NCBI GenBank assembly: GCA_025331125.1
Contig: JAOALB010000027.1
Location: forward strand, 310,001-374,000
DNA: 64,000 nt
Reading direction: 5' to 3'
Origin: Mycogone perniciosa
Taxonomy: Eukaryota > Ascomycota > Sordariomycetes > Hypocreales > Hypocreaceae
The notes beneath the pieces are model-generated. The model made no database searches and was not told the origin of the DNA. It saw only the letters and a program-made list of their open reading frames with translations. Made by a program: the position numbers and the translations under genes. Positions 47,739-59,988 of the stretch are shown here, one piece after another; position 1 is the first letter of the stretch; every line of letters starts with the position of its first letter.

Positions 47739-50700
47739 TACGAGTACAGCAAAAAGCAGAGTTGTATCATTAGATGCATCATCATGATGCACACAGCGAA
47801 ACCCGTGCTCGTAGGTTGCGATGGAATTCGGGAGTGTTCCCAAAACGCATTCGATGCCGAAGCAGAAGCCCGACAGACAGCGTGCTTTTGCGACGGAGGA
47901 CGAGATTCTGGGCCTTTCTTTGAAGGCGGAATTCGCGACCCGAAAGTACAGTTGTGTCTGAGATCCACCTGCACCGCCGGCGAGGCGCCAACCCTCCCCT
48001 CCTAAGTACCCAAACGCACTGTAGCTCGCGTGGTGCAGCGCAGCTGGGCCCCCATGGACGCCCTAGCCTTCGGTAGGTTCCAGGGCAACCTTCCTGCAAT
48101 TGGGCGCCGCGCGGTTGCACACAGATGCATGAAAGCGGAATGAATGGGTTGGAGCTAACAGGTTGGTGTGCTAATGTGCTGAATTGGTTGTCGCCGTTCC
48201 TACGCCATAGACGAGTTGCTGTTTTCTTCCTCGACGAGTTGGTGGTTGTAGTAGTAGTACTCGTCGTAGTAATATGGGGAGAGCCACCGTCACGTCGCCA
48301 TTGTGCTCTCGTCCACTTACACTCAGACTCTCATCACATTTCAGCTGGCCCTGCCCACACTCACTCACTCACTCACTCACTCACTCACTCACACGCACAC
48401 GCATACGCACAATACGCGGAACCCAGAACATTCTGGTCGCCAAAAGTGCTTTTTCCTTCGCCTAAACTATCCTCCGCGTGTGCAGTGTGCAGTGCGAGTG
48501 CGAAGTATTACTAGGTGACACGAGTAAGGAACAACGCGTCCTTTGACTCCCCTCCCTCCGCAGGTTTGCTGGCAATGTGAAATCTGACCTGACCCTTCTT
48601 GGGTAAGTCTGCCACGCGCCAGAAGGGCGCCATCAACGGTGACTAGCCAAGGGTGACAAACGCTGCCAAATTCAAATTTACCCCTGCTGCCTTTTTTTTA
48701 GCACCAAGACGTTTGCCTATGTACTGATAGGAGTACTACTACGCGTATCATACTCCATAGTTAGCACAAGGGACAAAAATCTTGTTGCTCCTAAAACACT
48801 TGTGATATGTTCAGAGCGATATTGGATCATTGGATTCCAGTACAAATACTCCTTGGAGCCTATGGGGTCATTTTAGTCTAATCTCTCCCTCTGCCAATAC
48901 TAGTGACCAAGTCTACTCGTAATAACAACACCCACCTCTCCAGGGGCGCACAAGAAATCAGCCCCATCACATCTATTAAATACTACACAACACCGTAATA
49001 CTACTGCTCATACTCGTAGAGGGCGAGTCCTGTCAGTCGACTGCGGTGTAAAGAAAACACGGAATACCCCGACTCATCCCCATCACAGGATAACACTGCC
49101 TAATCTGGGTGCTTTTCAGCCTCTAGCGGTGGAAGGCTTGCCCATTCCGGGCTAACACAGCCTGTCGGAGGCTACTCCACTTTCCGCGTGTGCACCCGGA
49201 CCATTGCCCGTTTTTGGACTGCTACACGCCTCACAGCTCACGAACCACCTGTCATTCTCACGCCCACGACAGGACAGGAAGCAAGGGCTTGGCTTGCTTG
49301 GTTTGTTGCCTGCTTCAGCGAGGTTGACCGATGTGGCTTTGCCAAACCCATTTCGCTTATCCAGCTACTTGATTCGCTGCACAACAACAAGTCAACCTCG
49401 ACCTGTCCCGGCTTGGCCACCCAAAACGCCTTGGGCTTGCTAGCCTCATCTCAACTCCAGAGATCGCTTGTTTTCTGAGAGGCTGTTAGGACTGCTCTGA
49501 CAGATCTTAGTTCAAATATCGCAGAGTCTGCCGCACACCTGCAAACACCCCTTTTTCTTCGGTCTTGGGTGAGACGTCGATCAGCAGCAGCTTCAGTAGG
49601 TCTGTGGTACGAGATTTGTGCGTTAATGCTTCTTTGGCACCGCTTCGGTCACGACCGCACTGGCACGGCTCGGAGGAGGCATCAACTCACGGCCCCTGCT
49701 GCCAATGTGCGCCACAACAGTCCACCCAGCATTGTGAGCGCTTCCCCAGACGCATTCTACATACATGCGAGTACCACTAGTATGTACTCGTACTCGTCTT
49801 GGCCAGAACCGGAGTTTTTTCAACAATTCGCCTATCGTCCCGTAATACCGGATTTACGGAGTTGTAGACCAGCATGAATGCATGATGGTTCAAACTACGA
49901 GTACTATATAATACACGATCATCCGGGGTATGGAAAACGGTTGAAATGTCGGCCCCTTACTCTCTCTGCTTGTCAATAAAGTTTTCCAGCCGTTTTCTTG
50001 AGGCGACTTTCTGAACTTTGACTTGGATTGGAGGGGACCAACAGGTGCGAGTGCCTCTAAGCCTCTTTCAACTTAGCGGCCCAATGGGTGTCGATACCGA
50101 TACTTCCAGGCCCTTGAGATGCACATCAGCTCGCAACAACGTGTTGTCGCGGCGCACAGGCCTCTCTGATCAGTGGTGTGGTTTCCATCAGCTAATTCAG
50201 CCCTGTAAGTTAAATCCATTTGGGATCCCCTCCGACAGATACGGATGATGCGATACAGCCCTTTTCGATCCAACTGCCGATGAACATCGGAACTGGAGGT
50301 TTTCGGAGTGGCAAACACCTGCCTTATCGATCTACCTCATCTCCCCGTCAACTCTCGGTTCCGCAAAGTGAGGTTCTCGACAATGCGACGGTTGCCATTG
50401 CTTTTGGCTTCATTTTGTGCTCACATCATTGTCTCACTAAAAAGTAGAGCGTTACATCGCATAGCCGTGCGGGTGACGCTTCTATTTACAGAGTCCAAAC
50501 AGAAACAACCAAGAACGAGAAAAAAAACGCCCCAGCTGCATGCAGAGCTCAGACATGCAGGCCTATTGGCTGAGGGTCCTCCTTGCTCAGATCACCCAGT
50601 CACTCTGCTGGCGATGCGCCCGTCTGCAACGTCAGAGCATGAGTTGAGCACCACAAGCACTCCCTCCAGGTTGACAGAACTCCCAAATCTGACCTTCCTG

Positions 50701-53700
50701 ATTGGTAGCAATCACCATTATCACCACAGCCTGAACGGTGCATCTGTGCTGAAAAGAGAGACCCCGACTCACCTTTGGTTTCTCACCAATCATCACATTA
50801 CTCGTATGTAGTACTTCGTCCTGCATGTACATACTACGAGGTGGCCCATCCCATTGGCAGCAAACACGAAATGCCCATCAGCCTTATTATGTACACCGGT
50901 CCCGGGCGCTTGGATGTGACGGGCACTAGTCACAATGGCTGCCCAGCCGCTTTGCTGCAGCAAAGTCAAATGAGGTTTTTTGGCGAGAAGCGTGTCGAGA
51001 AGAAACTGGCACGGTTGCGGGGTGCCCGAGCGGAGTGGTCTCGGCCAACAGTCCGGATAGGCACTCTTCCTCAACGAAAGAGGCAATTGAGGTGTCGATC
51101 ATCAATCTTCACTTCATTTCGATGCAAGCAACCATTCGACATCTACCAAGCTCTTCGTGCTCTGTAGTAGCACTACTCGTAGTATCTACTCGTATATTTG
51201 ATATGTTCGGACCGTGCGTTACAGACCAAGCAGGTGCCCTTTCAGCCTTTTAAGCAGCCTCTTGCGTGAGTGACATTGCGCAGCTAACTTGCCCAAACAG
51301 TCGTAACCTGCAGGAGTACGAAGTAATCACACTTGCGATTAGCGCCGTGCATCGGATAAGACCACTCCTGAAGCTGCCCCAACAATCCGCGTGGGCGAGT
51401 GTTGGTTTGGCAGCTGGAGATACGGGGTAACATTACTAAAGTTGCCGCACAACCGCGTATTTTTCGGACGGGATTGCAGGATAGAGGGAGGCGGCCATTA
51501 AAATCATGTCATGTCATCATCACCATCGCCACCGGCATCACCGCCAGCTCCGAAGAATACCGGGCAGCCATCGAAAAGTCAAGACATCAATCCCTATTCA
51601 CAGGCATATGCCATGCTACGCTGTGATGCATACTTGAAGCAACGCATCGCTCTCGCCGGTCGGAATGTGGGGGGTGTCCTTCTAGGGAGTGGGAGACCGA
51701 GCTTTTTCGCATCCCGATCGCTACGTCGACTCGCGACAAAAGAAATCGCCCCGGGGGCTCCGTGGTGTAGGTACTGCTACCTCCTCTGGCACATACTTCA
51801 TACCCTCATTGCTGGCCTGAGCGCGGGGGTGCTGTGTACATGTATATGCCAGTACTAGCAGCCGGCGCCAGGCGCCGTTGAGCCTCAAATTGCCTCTCTC
51901 TCCCGCTTGGCAACCAACTTGACAAGGGCGAGACCCAACATCCTGGGACCCAGCTGTTCTTGTCAAAGCTTAGCTGGAGCTTTGTTGCGAAGATCAAAGA
52001 GAACGTCTCAAACCCTGCATTTTGTAAAAAAAAGAATTCCAGGGGTACGAAGTAGACACGGAGCGCATCTGCCTGCATACGCTTACACATTTACGAAGTA
52101 CACATGCGAACACCGTGTGCTACCCAGACAAACCTGAGACCCCAAGCATGCAAAGCGTAAGTCAGTATACTTGCAAATACGCTTTCGATATGTCTTAGCA
52201 TCAACGCGTGCAACGGGATCTCGCTTCGGTCATCTCGCTTCTTCGCCATTGCCGGATTGGGCCGATGGAGCGCTTCGGGAGGCTGGCTGTGCCATGACTC
52301 CCTAGCATGGGCTTCGACAAAAACGTGCTTTTGAAAATATGGATAATGGTACCATATCCTCCTTGCTGTCACATTTGACAGAGGCCAGTTGATACTGCGT
52401 ATGTACTCGTAAGGATTCTGTGCCATGGATGCTGCTACACGCCCCAACCCAACCGCCCCCTGGAGGCTAGTAGTGGTTAGTACCAAGGTATGTTGCGTTG
52501 TCGTCGAAATTTCCCAAAGCAATCAATGAACCGTGGGCGGTAAAAAAAAAAAGGGACAACTTTCCCTGAGTACGAGTACTCATGTGTACTACATTCACGC
52601 ACAAACCCTGAACTTGACGTGATGGGATGAGCCAGAAAAACGACGGCGTGGCACCCTAACCCAAGGACTCGGGAAGTGGCCCCAGGCAGAGGTTCGTCAG
52701 CGCCGATTATTTCCTTCGCTGGCATTGGGCCTCGGATGTTGGAGCAAAAGGCTTCGAGAACCTACGAGTAGGCTTTTGAGATGAGAGCTTTCCTTCTTCT
52801 TTTCACCTTACTTGAGGTATATGGTGCTGGCCGGCTCGCGGATTGGTTCCTCCCTTGAGAAAGCAAGTGTCCTGGCGCGTTTTCAGATGTACTCGTAGCA
52901 CTCGTACCCTGGCGTCCACGCTTCCTTCGACTGAGGATACGGGGGCTAAATTCAACGAAGAAACATACATCGTCATCTGCTGGCCGAAGGGCATGCATGA
53001 GTTGCGGGCGCGTAATTCTGGATTCGTCATGGAGCCGGGGAGAGTTGCAAGCTGAAGCTGCAGAGATCTACGGAGTACCGCAGCATACACTGCAACGCCC
53101 ATACTACTTGGTACGTGGCTTGTGCGACGCCGAAGCGCCAATTGCGTACATGTGTGCATGAGAAGCGTGCAGTACGGAGTAGTATGTACTCGTATTGTAT
53201 TAGTATAGCATTATAGATAGGTAATCGCTGTAAGAGTTATCCATGGTGACGAGAGCTATCCGTGGCAATCAGAACGAGTGGTGGCTGTAGCAACGTATTA
53301 GGTGTTTTGCTGTCCCTTTTTATTGTCACCCACCTGAGAAGTGGCCTGAGTACCGAGTACGAGTACTATCTCGTACCCCACGTACAGAAGTGGGGAGGTG
53401 GGGACTTGAAAGAGAGACCGGGCAGGGCGTTGAAGGGTTACATTCGCCAGGTAGATACTCCGTAGTGCCTCTCTACTAATTTATTTTTCTCTCCAAATCC
53501 TCCGAACCCTTCACACCTCTCCGTTTGGCCCTTGGGGAGAGAGGAGATTGCCGGCGAAGCGATGTTCACTCCATAGTTGGTTGGTTGGGTCATTTCGCCT
53601 GGATGAACGGCAGATTCTCGCGGCGACGGCCATTTGACTCGTTCTAGACCCCCAAAGCACCACCAGATCGATCAGGGGGGAGAGGGGTGGGCATACTAAT

Positions 53701-55712
53701 AGAAACGACAGCCTGGGGGGCTGTCCGTCTTCGCGACCAACAACCAGGGACGGAGAGATTAGTTTCGCCTTTTGACCGGGCAGCCACGTGGAACCGCGAT
53801 CCCTTGTCTAGGTTTTGTCTGCTCTCAGCCAATCCCAGCGTCGTCCCGCATGGGTTCAAGATGGTACATCCAGCCGCTAAGCATTCTGAGTCTGCTAAAG
53901 TTGCTCTCAGCCGTGTTGTGACGCAGCTTTACTTGTCTGACATTCCGTTTGACGCCGTCGACTCGAAATTCGAACATGTCCACCGATTTCTGGGGCTTTA
54001 CAGGCTTCTTTCCCCACCCCACCTCTCTCTCACGGACTGGACTGTCCCAATGCAATGCATATTCAACCTCCCGGGCACAGAGATTTTGTTAAATGGCGGC
54101 TGCATAGTAATATGATGCCGGGTGGTGGCTGGTGGCTGGTGGCACGTCGGACGAGCCTCCGAACAGGCCGAGTGGAAGAAGCAATCGCAAATGGCTGTCT
54201 CAACGACGCCCTTTCTCGCATCTCGCCCACTCACCGTCTGTCCCGAGATATTTTAGACTCCCACATGGCGAAGAGACCAGTCCTGCTCTAGTTCGTCCAC
54301 TCGAGTCAGCCCACCAGCCCCTAGTTATCTTTCCTAAACCGTCGTGTGGCATTGCCTCTTGTCTAGCCGCGGAAAGGAAAAGTAAAATACCTAGGACAGC
54401 GAAGAAAGGTGGTGAGCCTAGAGAAGAAAAAGAAAAGGGAATAGCAGTGGCGTGTGTCGATGCGGCTGCGCCCGACATGGCAAGGTCGCATGGGGCCACC
54501 GGACAAAACCCACTCAACTCGACTCGACGCAACTTAACTCAACAAAGAAAATCTGCTCCCAAGGCGCGATAATTGTTTGCATTTCTCGGGCCACGTGTTT
54601 TCCTGAAGACGCTGGACCTCTTCCGGGTTGGCGGTGCCAGGAGGGCGCTGTCAGACGCCGAAAAAGAAAATGGGGTGAACTCGGCCCGGCCACATCATCG
54701 GCCAGGATATGTCCCCTACTCGTATGGGCTCTGTTATACAATTGCGACGGCTTGTTTTTCAGATTCACGATGCCCCCCTTTTTTTTCTTTTTGAGAGCCT
54801 CGGAGGGGAAAGTAAATGAGAGGGGTTAAAGAAGGAGAATTCGCCTGCAACGGCAGAGAGGTGTGAAATTTGGTGAAAATTGATCCAACGACCTCAACTG
54901 CACAAGTGCACAGGGTTCGCAAGCACACGCTTGAAGCCGGAATCTGATCCGTGCTGGCGCGTCAACCGTCTGTCTGAACATGCATACTCGTACGGAGTAC
55001 ATATTGCTCTCTGCAAGCGCACTACGGAGTACATTGCAACGGCGCCATTCCCATCTTACGGCATGCACTGCAGGGTATTTCTCGGGATGATGACACGGCG
55101 ACATACCGCCATTCAGCCATTTTGCCGCAGTTCTCCGTTATGGTTGGTGAATGACAAAAAAATTGATCCCGTCGCCAAAGGGGTACAGGGTAGGTGACAG
55201 GTTGGAGTGGCGAGACAGTACCGTACGGGACCTTGCATAAGAGCATCCATTACCTGAGTGTTGAGTGAGTTACTCGAATTCTAGAATGCATACCCGACGC
55301 TACCAAGACTTCCTCATCTCGCAACAGGTGAGTCGCCAATGCCGTGCAACCCTGGTGGTGGTGAAGGAATGATCTCTCTTCGCCCCCAATACCGGGCTAA
55401 TTTGTGTCATCGGATCATCAGCAACACCTTAATTCGTGCTATTCCTTGTACGTGGGTCGTAGCACCGGCCATGAGAACACAAATGAACGCCCGGCTGCAT
55501 CCTGCCGAGTCTCGTGTTCTCCGGTCGCCAACACTTCCGTTGCATAACCCGAGATTTGGGCCCCGACCTTGTACTTCCCCAGATCCAGTACGAGTCACAC
55601 GAGTGGTATGTAAGACGGCATCAATGTCGTCATCGCTTTGGTCCCGCTGTATGCGAGATTGCGCCGAGTCGGAAGATCTCAGACGTTAAAGGGTATCTAC
55701 GGATGTACTCGT
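47739..55712. repeat. Cluster of 17 TACGAGTA 8-mers
   Basis: Exact copies of TACGAGTA or its complement TACTCGTA start at 47739, 48914, 49011, 49785, 49896, 50799, 51174, 51187, 52404, 52571, 52763, 52890, 53187, 53358, 54717, 54985 and 55705. Only three more were found elsewhere in the window (18152, 32049, 58029). Each has inverted TAC/GTA arms around two central bases. The function is unknown. Confidence 0.75.
48361..48392. repeat. Tetranucleotide microsatellite (TCAC)x8
   Basis: Eight perfect copies, followed by a CA-rich tail to about 48415. Non-coding. Confidence 0.9.
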
Positions 55713-56388
55713 AGTAGGTGCAACCACACCCAATCTGCTGTGCACTCACGGCATTTAGGCATCTACGACTACGGAGTACATCCCTCTTTTCTTGCCCTTC
55801 CCGGGTTTGACAAGTGTACGGAGCAGTTGAGGCGTTTCTGTACTCTTAAGTGTCACGGATCCGCGGCGCGCGTAATAGTGGGATGTTTACGCGTTAATAT
55901 TGGAGGGATGTCTTACAAGGGAAGCTTTTCACAACTTTGGTGTCTGAAGGGGAGATTGAATGTACAAAGTGAAAGAAAAACATACGATACTACCCAAGGG
56001 TGTCCTGGGCTTGGGACATGGAAGATATTTAATTTCGGCTCCAGGGAAATAAGGGAGAGACATTTGGCGAGCCTGAGGGTGAGACGCGTCCAAAAGACAA
56101 AGGAAAAACGTTGCCGAGGGAGGTAAATATGGATTCATTGGTTCAATCGCCGACTGAAAACATGACGACATTGGTGAGACTTCGTTAATCGTCACCAGAT
56201 TAAGTTTTGACTCTCGATTCAGATGATCTGAACACACAGGTCGAGATAGACAGCAGCTCAGCTGTTCCCCCCACAAAGGGATTGTTCACCTGGAATGTGT
56301 AAGCTTTCTCAGCTATGTATTGGTCTTTTAAATCTTAACCCTTTCCTCTTGTCTAACACCCCCTATCTATCTGTTTCTATACCATACC

Positions 56389-57301
56389 TTAGCGCAGCGC
56401 GTTTGAAATCTCAAGCGTCACTTTCCCATCCTTCTGCTCAACGACTCTAACCGACTCCAAGTCCCTCACCACCCAATCAGGCCCAGCAGCCGCAACCTGT
56501 TCCGCGGTATGGCTGGTCGCTAACCCCAGGACTTTACACCCGGCGGCCTTGCCGGACTTGATGCCCGCGGGACTATCCTCCAGCACCAGCACGTCACCCG
56601 CGGCGTGCTCGAGACCGAGTTTGGCCAGGCCGATGCGGTAGCAGGTGGGATCTGGCTTGCCGTTCTCGACGCTCTCGGCGGTGACGAGGTGCTTTGGTTT
56701 GGTGAGGGAGAGGACATTGAGCCAGCCTGTGACGAGAGGCTCGGTGCCGGAGGTGACGATGGCCCAGGGGCTAGAGCGGGATATTAGAGAGTCTATGAGG
56801 GCACGGGCGCCGGGGACTTCGACGGCGTCGTTGCCGTAGAGGACTGGGAGGCGGGCTTCTATCTCTCGGGTATCTGTATTGTTAACATAGTTAGTTAGTT
56901 AGGGACTACTATCTCATTTGAGCCCTGCTGGGTTGAAGTGGTTCAACAGCCCTCAGGCGATGAAAGGGGGCCAGGTGAAGCTGAGATCCGATGACTTCCG
57001 GTAGAAGTTGACGTACATTCCAAGGTCGCCTTTTCAGGAGCTAGGAGTCTCAACACATCTATGCTCCGTCGGCCATGAGAGGTCTCTAAGATAACATCAG
57101 GCGGTACGCCTATTTCTTCACCAACGCTGGCGAAATGAGTATGTTAGATGCAGTCTGTTTTGTATCAGGTGTGTCAACTCACGAATGCCAGTGCTTGATG
57201 ACAGCTGCCGTCGAATCGATAATGGTCCCGTCCATATCGAACAAGAAGCCTGAAAAGGAGACTTGCTGCGGTGGCAGACTGTAATCCGGTTGCGAGCCCA
57301 T
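56389..57301 (-). CDS. HAD-superfamily sugar/glycerol phosphatase (Gpp/Dog-like)
   Basis: Predicted small-molecule phosphatase of the HAD family, closest in layout to glycerol-3-phosphate phosphatase and 2-deoxyglucose-6-phosphate phosphatase. Three exons (57183-57301, 57017-57126, 56389-56873) join in frame to 237 aa; the introns are 56 and 143 nt. Motif I is FLFDMDGTIIDS (nucleophile Asp 22, acid/base Asp 24), motif II is WAIVTSGTE, motif III is NGKPDPTCY (Lys), and motif IV is VLVLEDSPAGIKSGKAAG. The cap domain sits between motifs I and II (HGRRSIDVLRLL). Which substrate it uses, and so whether it makes glycerol for osmotic balance, cannot be decided from sequence. All three exons are needed to keep motif I, in exon 1, with motifs II-IV. 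Confidence 0.88.
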
Positions 57302-58605
57302 TTTTTCGCTGGTGACCCCTGAGTGTGAATTCTAATTTGCGGAGGAATGAAAGAAGAATGATCGGTGTATGAGAAGCGAAGCAATGATGGTTATGTCTAT
57401 GAAAAGAATCCAATGAGAGGGGCGTAGTCTAAAAAGAACAAGTTTCTAAGTTTCTAGCAAGGATTTGAGGCTCTTTTAATGTTCTGGGGATATGTGGATG
57501 GAATTCTGGTTCTTGAGTGAGGGAGAGAGGCCCGAGAAATGTTGCGATCTCCCCACGTGGTAGTTCCGCACTCTGGATAGCGGGGCTTCCTAAAACGACA
57601 AGTTTTGTGCTCCGTGCTAGTGCTAGCTTCCAACCAGGGGTAACTTAAAAAGACGAATCTGGCAGTATTAGATTATTTTCCATGTTTGATGTTGATGTTA
57701 AGGAAGAGGCTGATACAGTCATTGCATTGATTTACGGTTTGCAATTTAGGGCTGCTGATAGCAAAGTGGAAGATAGAGAAACTCAGCCCCAAATACGGAG
57801 TACTTCGTGTAGCGTTTTTCCCAATTAGCCGGATGACTATCACGACTAGCTGAGCCTCAGGTCACACAGCATAAAATGCAACTTTGGAGCGTATTGTTAT
57901 TGATTTAGCAATGGGTAATAATATACAACTCCACCTGCTATCACCGGATGATTCTCATCATTGAAATTTCAAGTCTCACCTCTCCAAAAAATGCTCTGTT
58001 ATTGTGGCAATTCTTCATTGATTGACATTACTCGTAGAACCGCCACCAAGCTTCTTTTCCTCCGATATGGACAGTTCCCCGCTCTCGGAAGGCAGAGTGC
58101 GGGACAAAAAAAAGAAAGCCATAAAGACTATACGGAGTACCAAATACTCAAATTTTATAGCACCTACTCAGAACCTCTACTGGTATTCCATCATACAATG
58201 ACTAGTCGTATGAAGTGCTATATATACAGTAATGAGACTCCTCTATCGTAACTGCCCAGTAAAGCCATCCGCGAGTATTCCGAAGCACAGTTGGGTGTGG
58301 TTATTAGAGTCAACTATGGTGATGTCCTGTTTTATATTGTCATCCACTGAGTGGGCTTCTGCAACCAGGTGACCTCGTTCAAGGTTCCAGACTGCACATG
58401 CTTCAAAAGCCTACCCAAGCATGTCATATTAACCCTCCAGCCAAAAAGCCTTGACTAAACTCGAGTCAAGTGATACATAATATACGCCATACCCATTCTC
58501 TGTCTGTTGGTGAGAGATCTGTCATCACTGTGTAAAATTCCATCATATAATCGCATCGCATCGCATATCGGGAAGCAATAGCTGCCTTATCTTCCCTCTA
58601 CAGCC
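57302..58605. other. Divergent intergenic region, HAD phosphatase to pyroglutamyl peptidase
   Basis: About 1.3 kb of promoters for two divergent genes. It contains TACGGAGTA at 57794-57802 and 58131-58139 and TACTCGTA at 58029-58036, plus short ATCGC repeats near 58550-58570. No gene is supported. Confidence 0.5.
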
Positions 58606-59509
58606 ATGGGTTCTCAACAGCAACCAGAAGAACTGACGGTGCTCGTCACTGGCTTCGGGGTATGTCGTGCTGATGCTCTGACTAGAATAGTTTACTACCT
58701 CGGCTGTATCTTATGCTGAACACACGCGCGAGCAGCCTTTCCGGGAGCAATACCCCGTCAACCCGTCCTGGGAAATCGCCAAGGGCCTCCCAACGTATCT
58801 GCCCCCTCTGCGAGCCAAAGACCCAAACGTGCGAGGCGCCGTCGAGATCCCGCCCGTGCGCATCCTGGTGCCTCCGGAGGCGATCCGGGTCAACTACCAG
58901 GCTGTGAGGGAGATAGTGCCGACCTTCTGGGACACGTACCAGGGCCGCAAGGTTGACATTGTCGTTCACATCGGCATGGCGGGGCCGCTGCCCGTGTATC
59001 AGATCGAGCGCCTGGGACACCGCACAGGGTACAAGTCCCTTGATGTGGATGGGAACATACTGGAGGACGAGAAAGATGGGATGCATGGCGACGACTGGAT
59101 ATGGAATGGCTTGCCGGACGTGTTGGCCACGGACTTGAACATGCATGACATCCTCGAGCGGTGGCAGAGACATAGCCCGGTGAGTAACCTCCAAAGGCCA
59201 GTCGTTATCAGTGGGATACGATGCTGACAAGGGGAACTCATTCCCGTATTCTCTGTACAGATTGACAGGCCCTTGATCATTTCGGACAATGCAGGATATT
59301 ATCTCTGCGACTTCATCTACTACTCGAGCCTATCGACCTTGTACAAGCAAGGCCGGGAGAGAAAGGTCTTGTTCCTGCACGTGCCGGCCGATGCATCTGA
59401 GCAGGATATCACACGGGGACGAGAGCTAGCCGTGAATCTCATCCGATCCATTGTCGAGAGTGAGGTGGCCAAGAAAAAGGAGGAGGAGGAGGAGGAGGCG
59501 AGTGCATAG
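58606..59509 (+). CDS. Pyroglutamyl peptidase I (cysteine peptidase C15)
   Basis: Removes N-terminal pyroglutamate from peptides in the cytosol. Three exons (58606-58659, 58736-59179, 59261-59509; introns 76 and 81 nt) join at codon boundaries to 248 aa, near the family size. The first exon ends in VLVTGFG and the second starts PF, restoring the family's conserved TGFGPF start. The catalytic Glu is probably in VYQIERLGHRTGY, the catalytic Cys in ISDNAGYYLCDFIYY, and the His in LFLHVPADASEQD. The C-terminus ends in a Lys/Glu run from a GAG microsatellite (about 59477-59500), which may vary in length. The downstream neighbour on the same strand is the small Cys-rich gene, 479 bp on. Confidence 0.92.
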
Positions 59510-59988
59510 GTTGATCTCGATGGGAAGATGTTTACCAGCGTTGGAAGGCAGCGACGGAAGCACCGGAGCAAAAGCCCAAGCGATGCTTGAATTGGATTAT
59601 GAGAATTCCATACCACATTAGTTGCTAGAATGATGAGTTAATAGCGTTGGATATTTGGCATTTGATACGGATCAGTACCTTGCGAAGAAGCAGTGACAGT
59701 TCAGTTGCATCTCGGCGACCATAGGGCCTCCTCTAATAATAGAAAGATGCCCGATTACAGGTACCTGGACACTCAAAATACAGCGGGGTTGTTCCCGCAG
59801 CTTCGCCGATCAGGGCCCGGACGGAGCCCGGCAAACGGCAACTCGGGTAGCCGATCCGTAGTATTTAGTTCGCCTCTTCTTCTTCTACAACTATCTAGGT
59901 AAGAGTTATAAGCATCTATCTCAATCCCAATCTCAATCTTCATCAATCACTCCATTCAAATTCTACCTCCAGCTGAATACTAGACGCC
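59510..59988. other. Intergenic region between the peptidase and the Cys-rich protein gene
   Basis: About 0.48 kb with the peptidase 3' flank and the promoter of the small gene. A degenerate ATCTCAATC repeat lies at about 59915-59945. Nothing else is seen. Confidence 0.5.

Larger units (their letters stand above)
46360..56388. other. 10-kb gene-free region upstream of the homeobox gene
   Basis: No protein domain, credible splice structure, tRNA, rRNA or transposon was recognised on either strand over about 10 kb. The longest open frames are about 140-170 codons, overlap one another in several phases and lack similarity that I know. Base composition is mixed and not strongly AT-rich, so it does not look like a RIP-degraded repeat island. 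It holds short tandem repeats (46943-46968, 47047-47088, 48361-48392), 17 copies of TACGAGTA in either orientation and six of TACGGAGTA. It may contain a long promoter, a long 5' leader of the homeobox gene, or unannotated non-coding transcripts. Confidence 0.6.

Noticed and set aside
51018..51065. Sequence GGTGCCCGAGCGGAGTGGTC resembling the 5' part of a tRNA
   Set aside because: No matching anticodon arm, T-arm B-box (GGTTCRANNCC) or closing acceptor stem follows within tRNA length.
53687..54115. 142-codon plus-strand frame in the gene-free region
   Set aside because: No recognisable domain or supporting context, and overlapping frames of similar length occur on both strands.
46360..56388. 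A degraded transposon or RIP-mutated island
   Set aside because: No terminal repeats, target-site duplications, transposase or reverse-transcriptase remnants were seen, and base composition is not strongly AT-rich.
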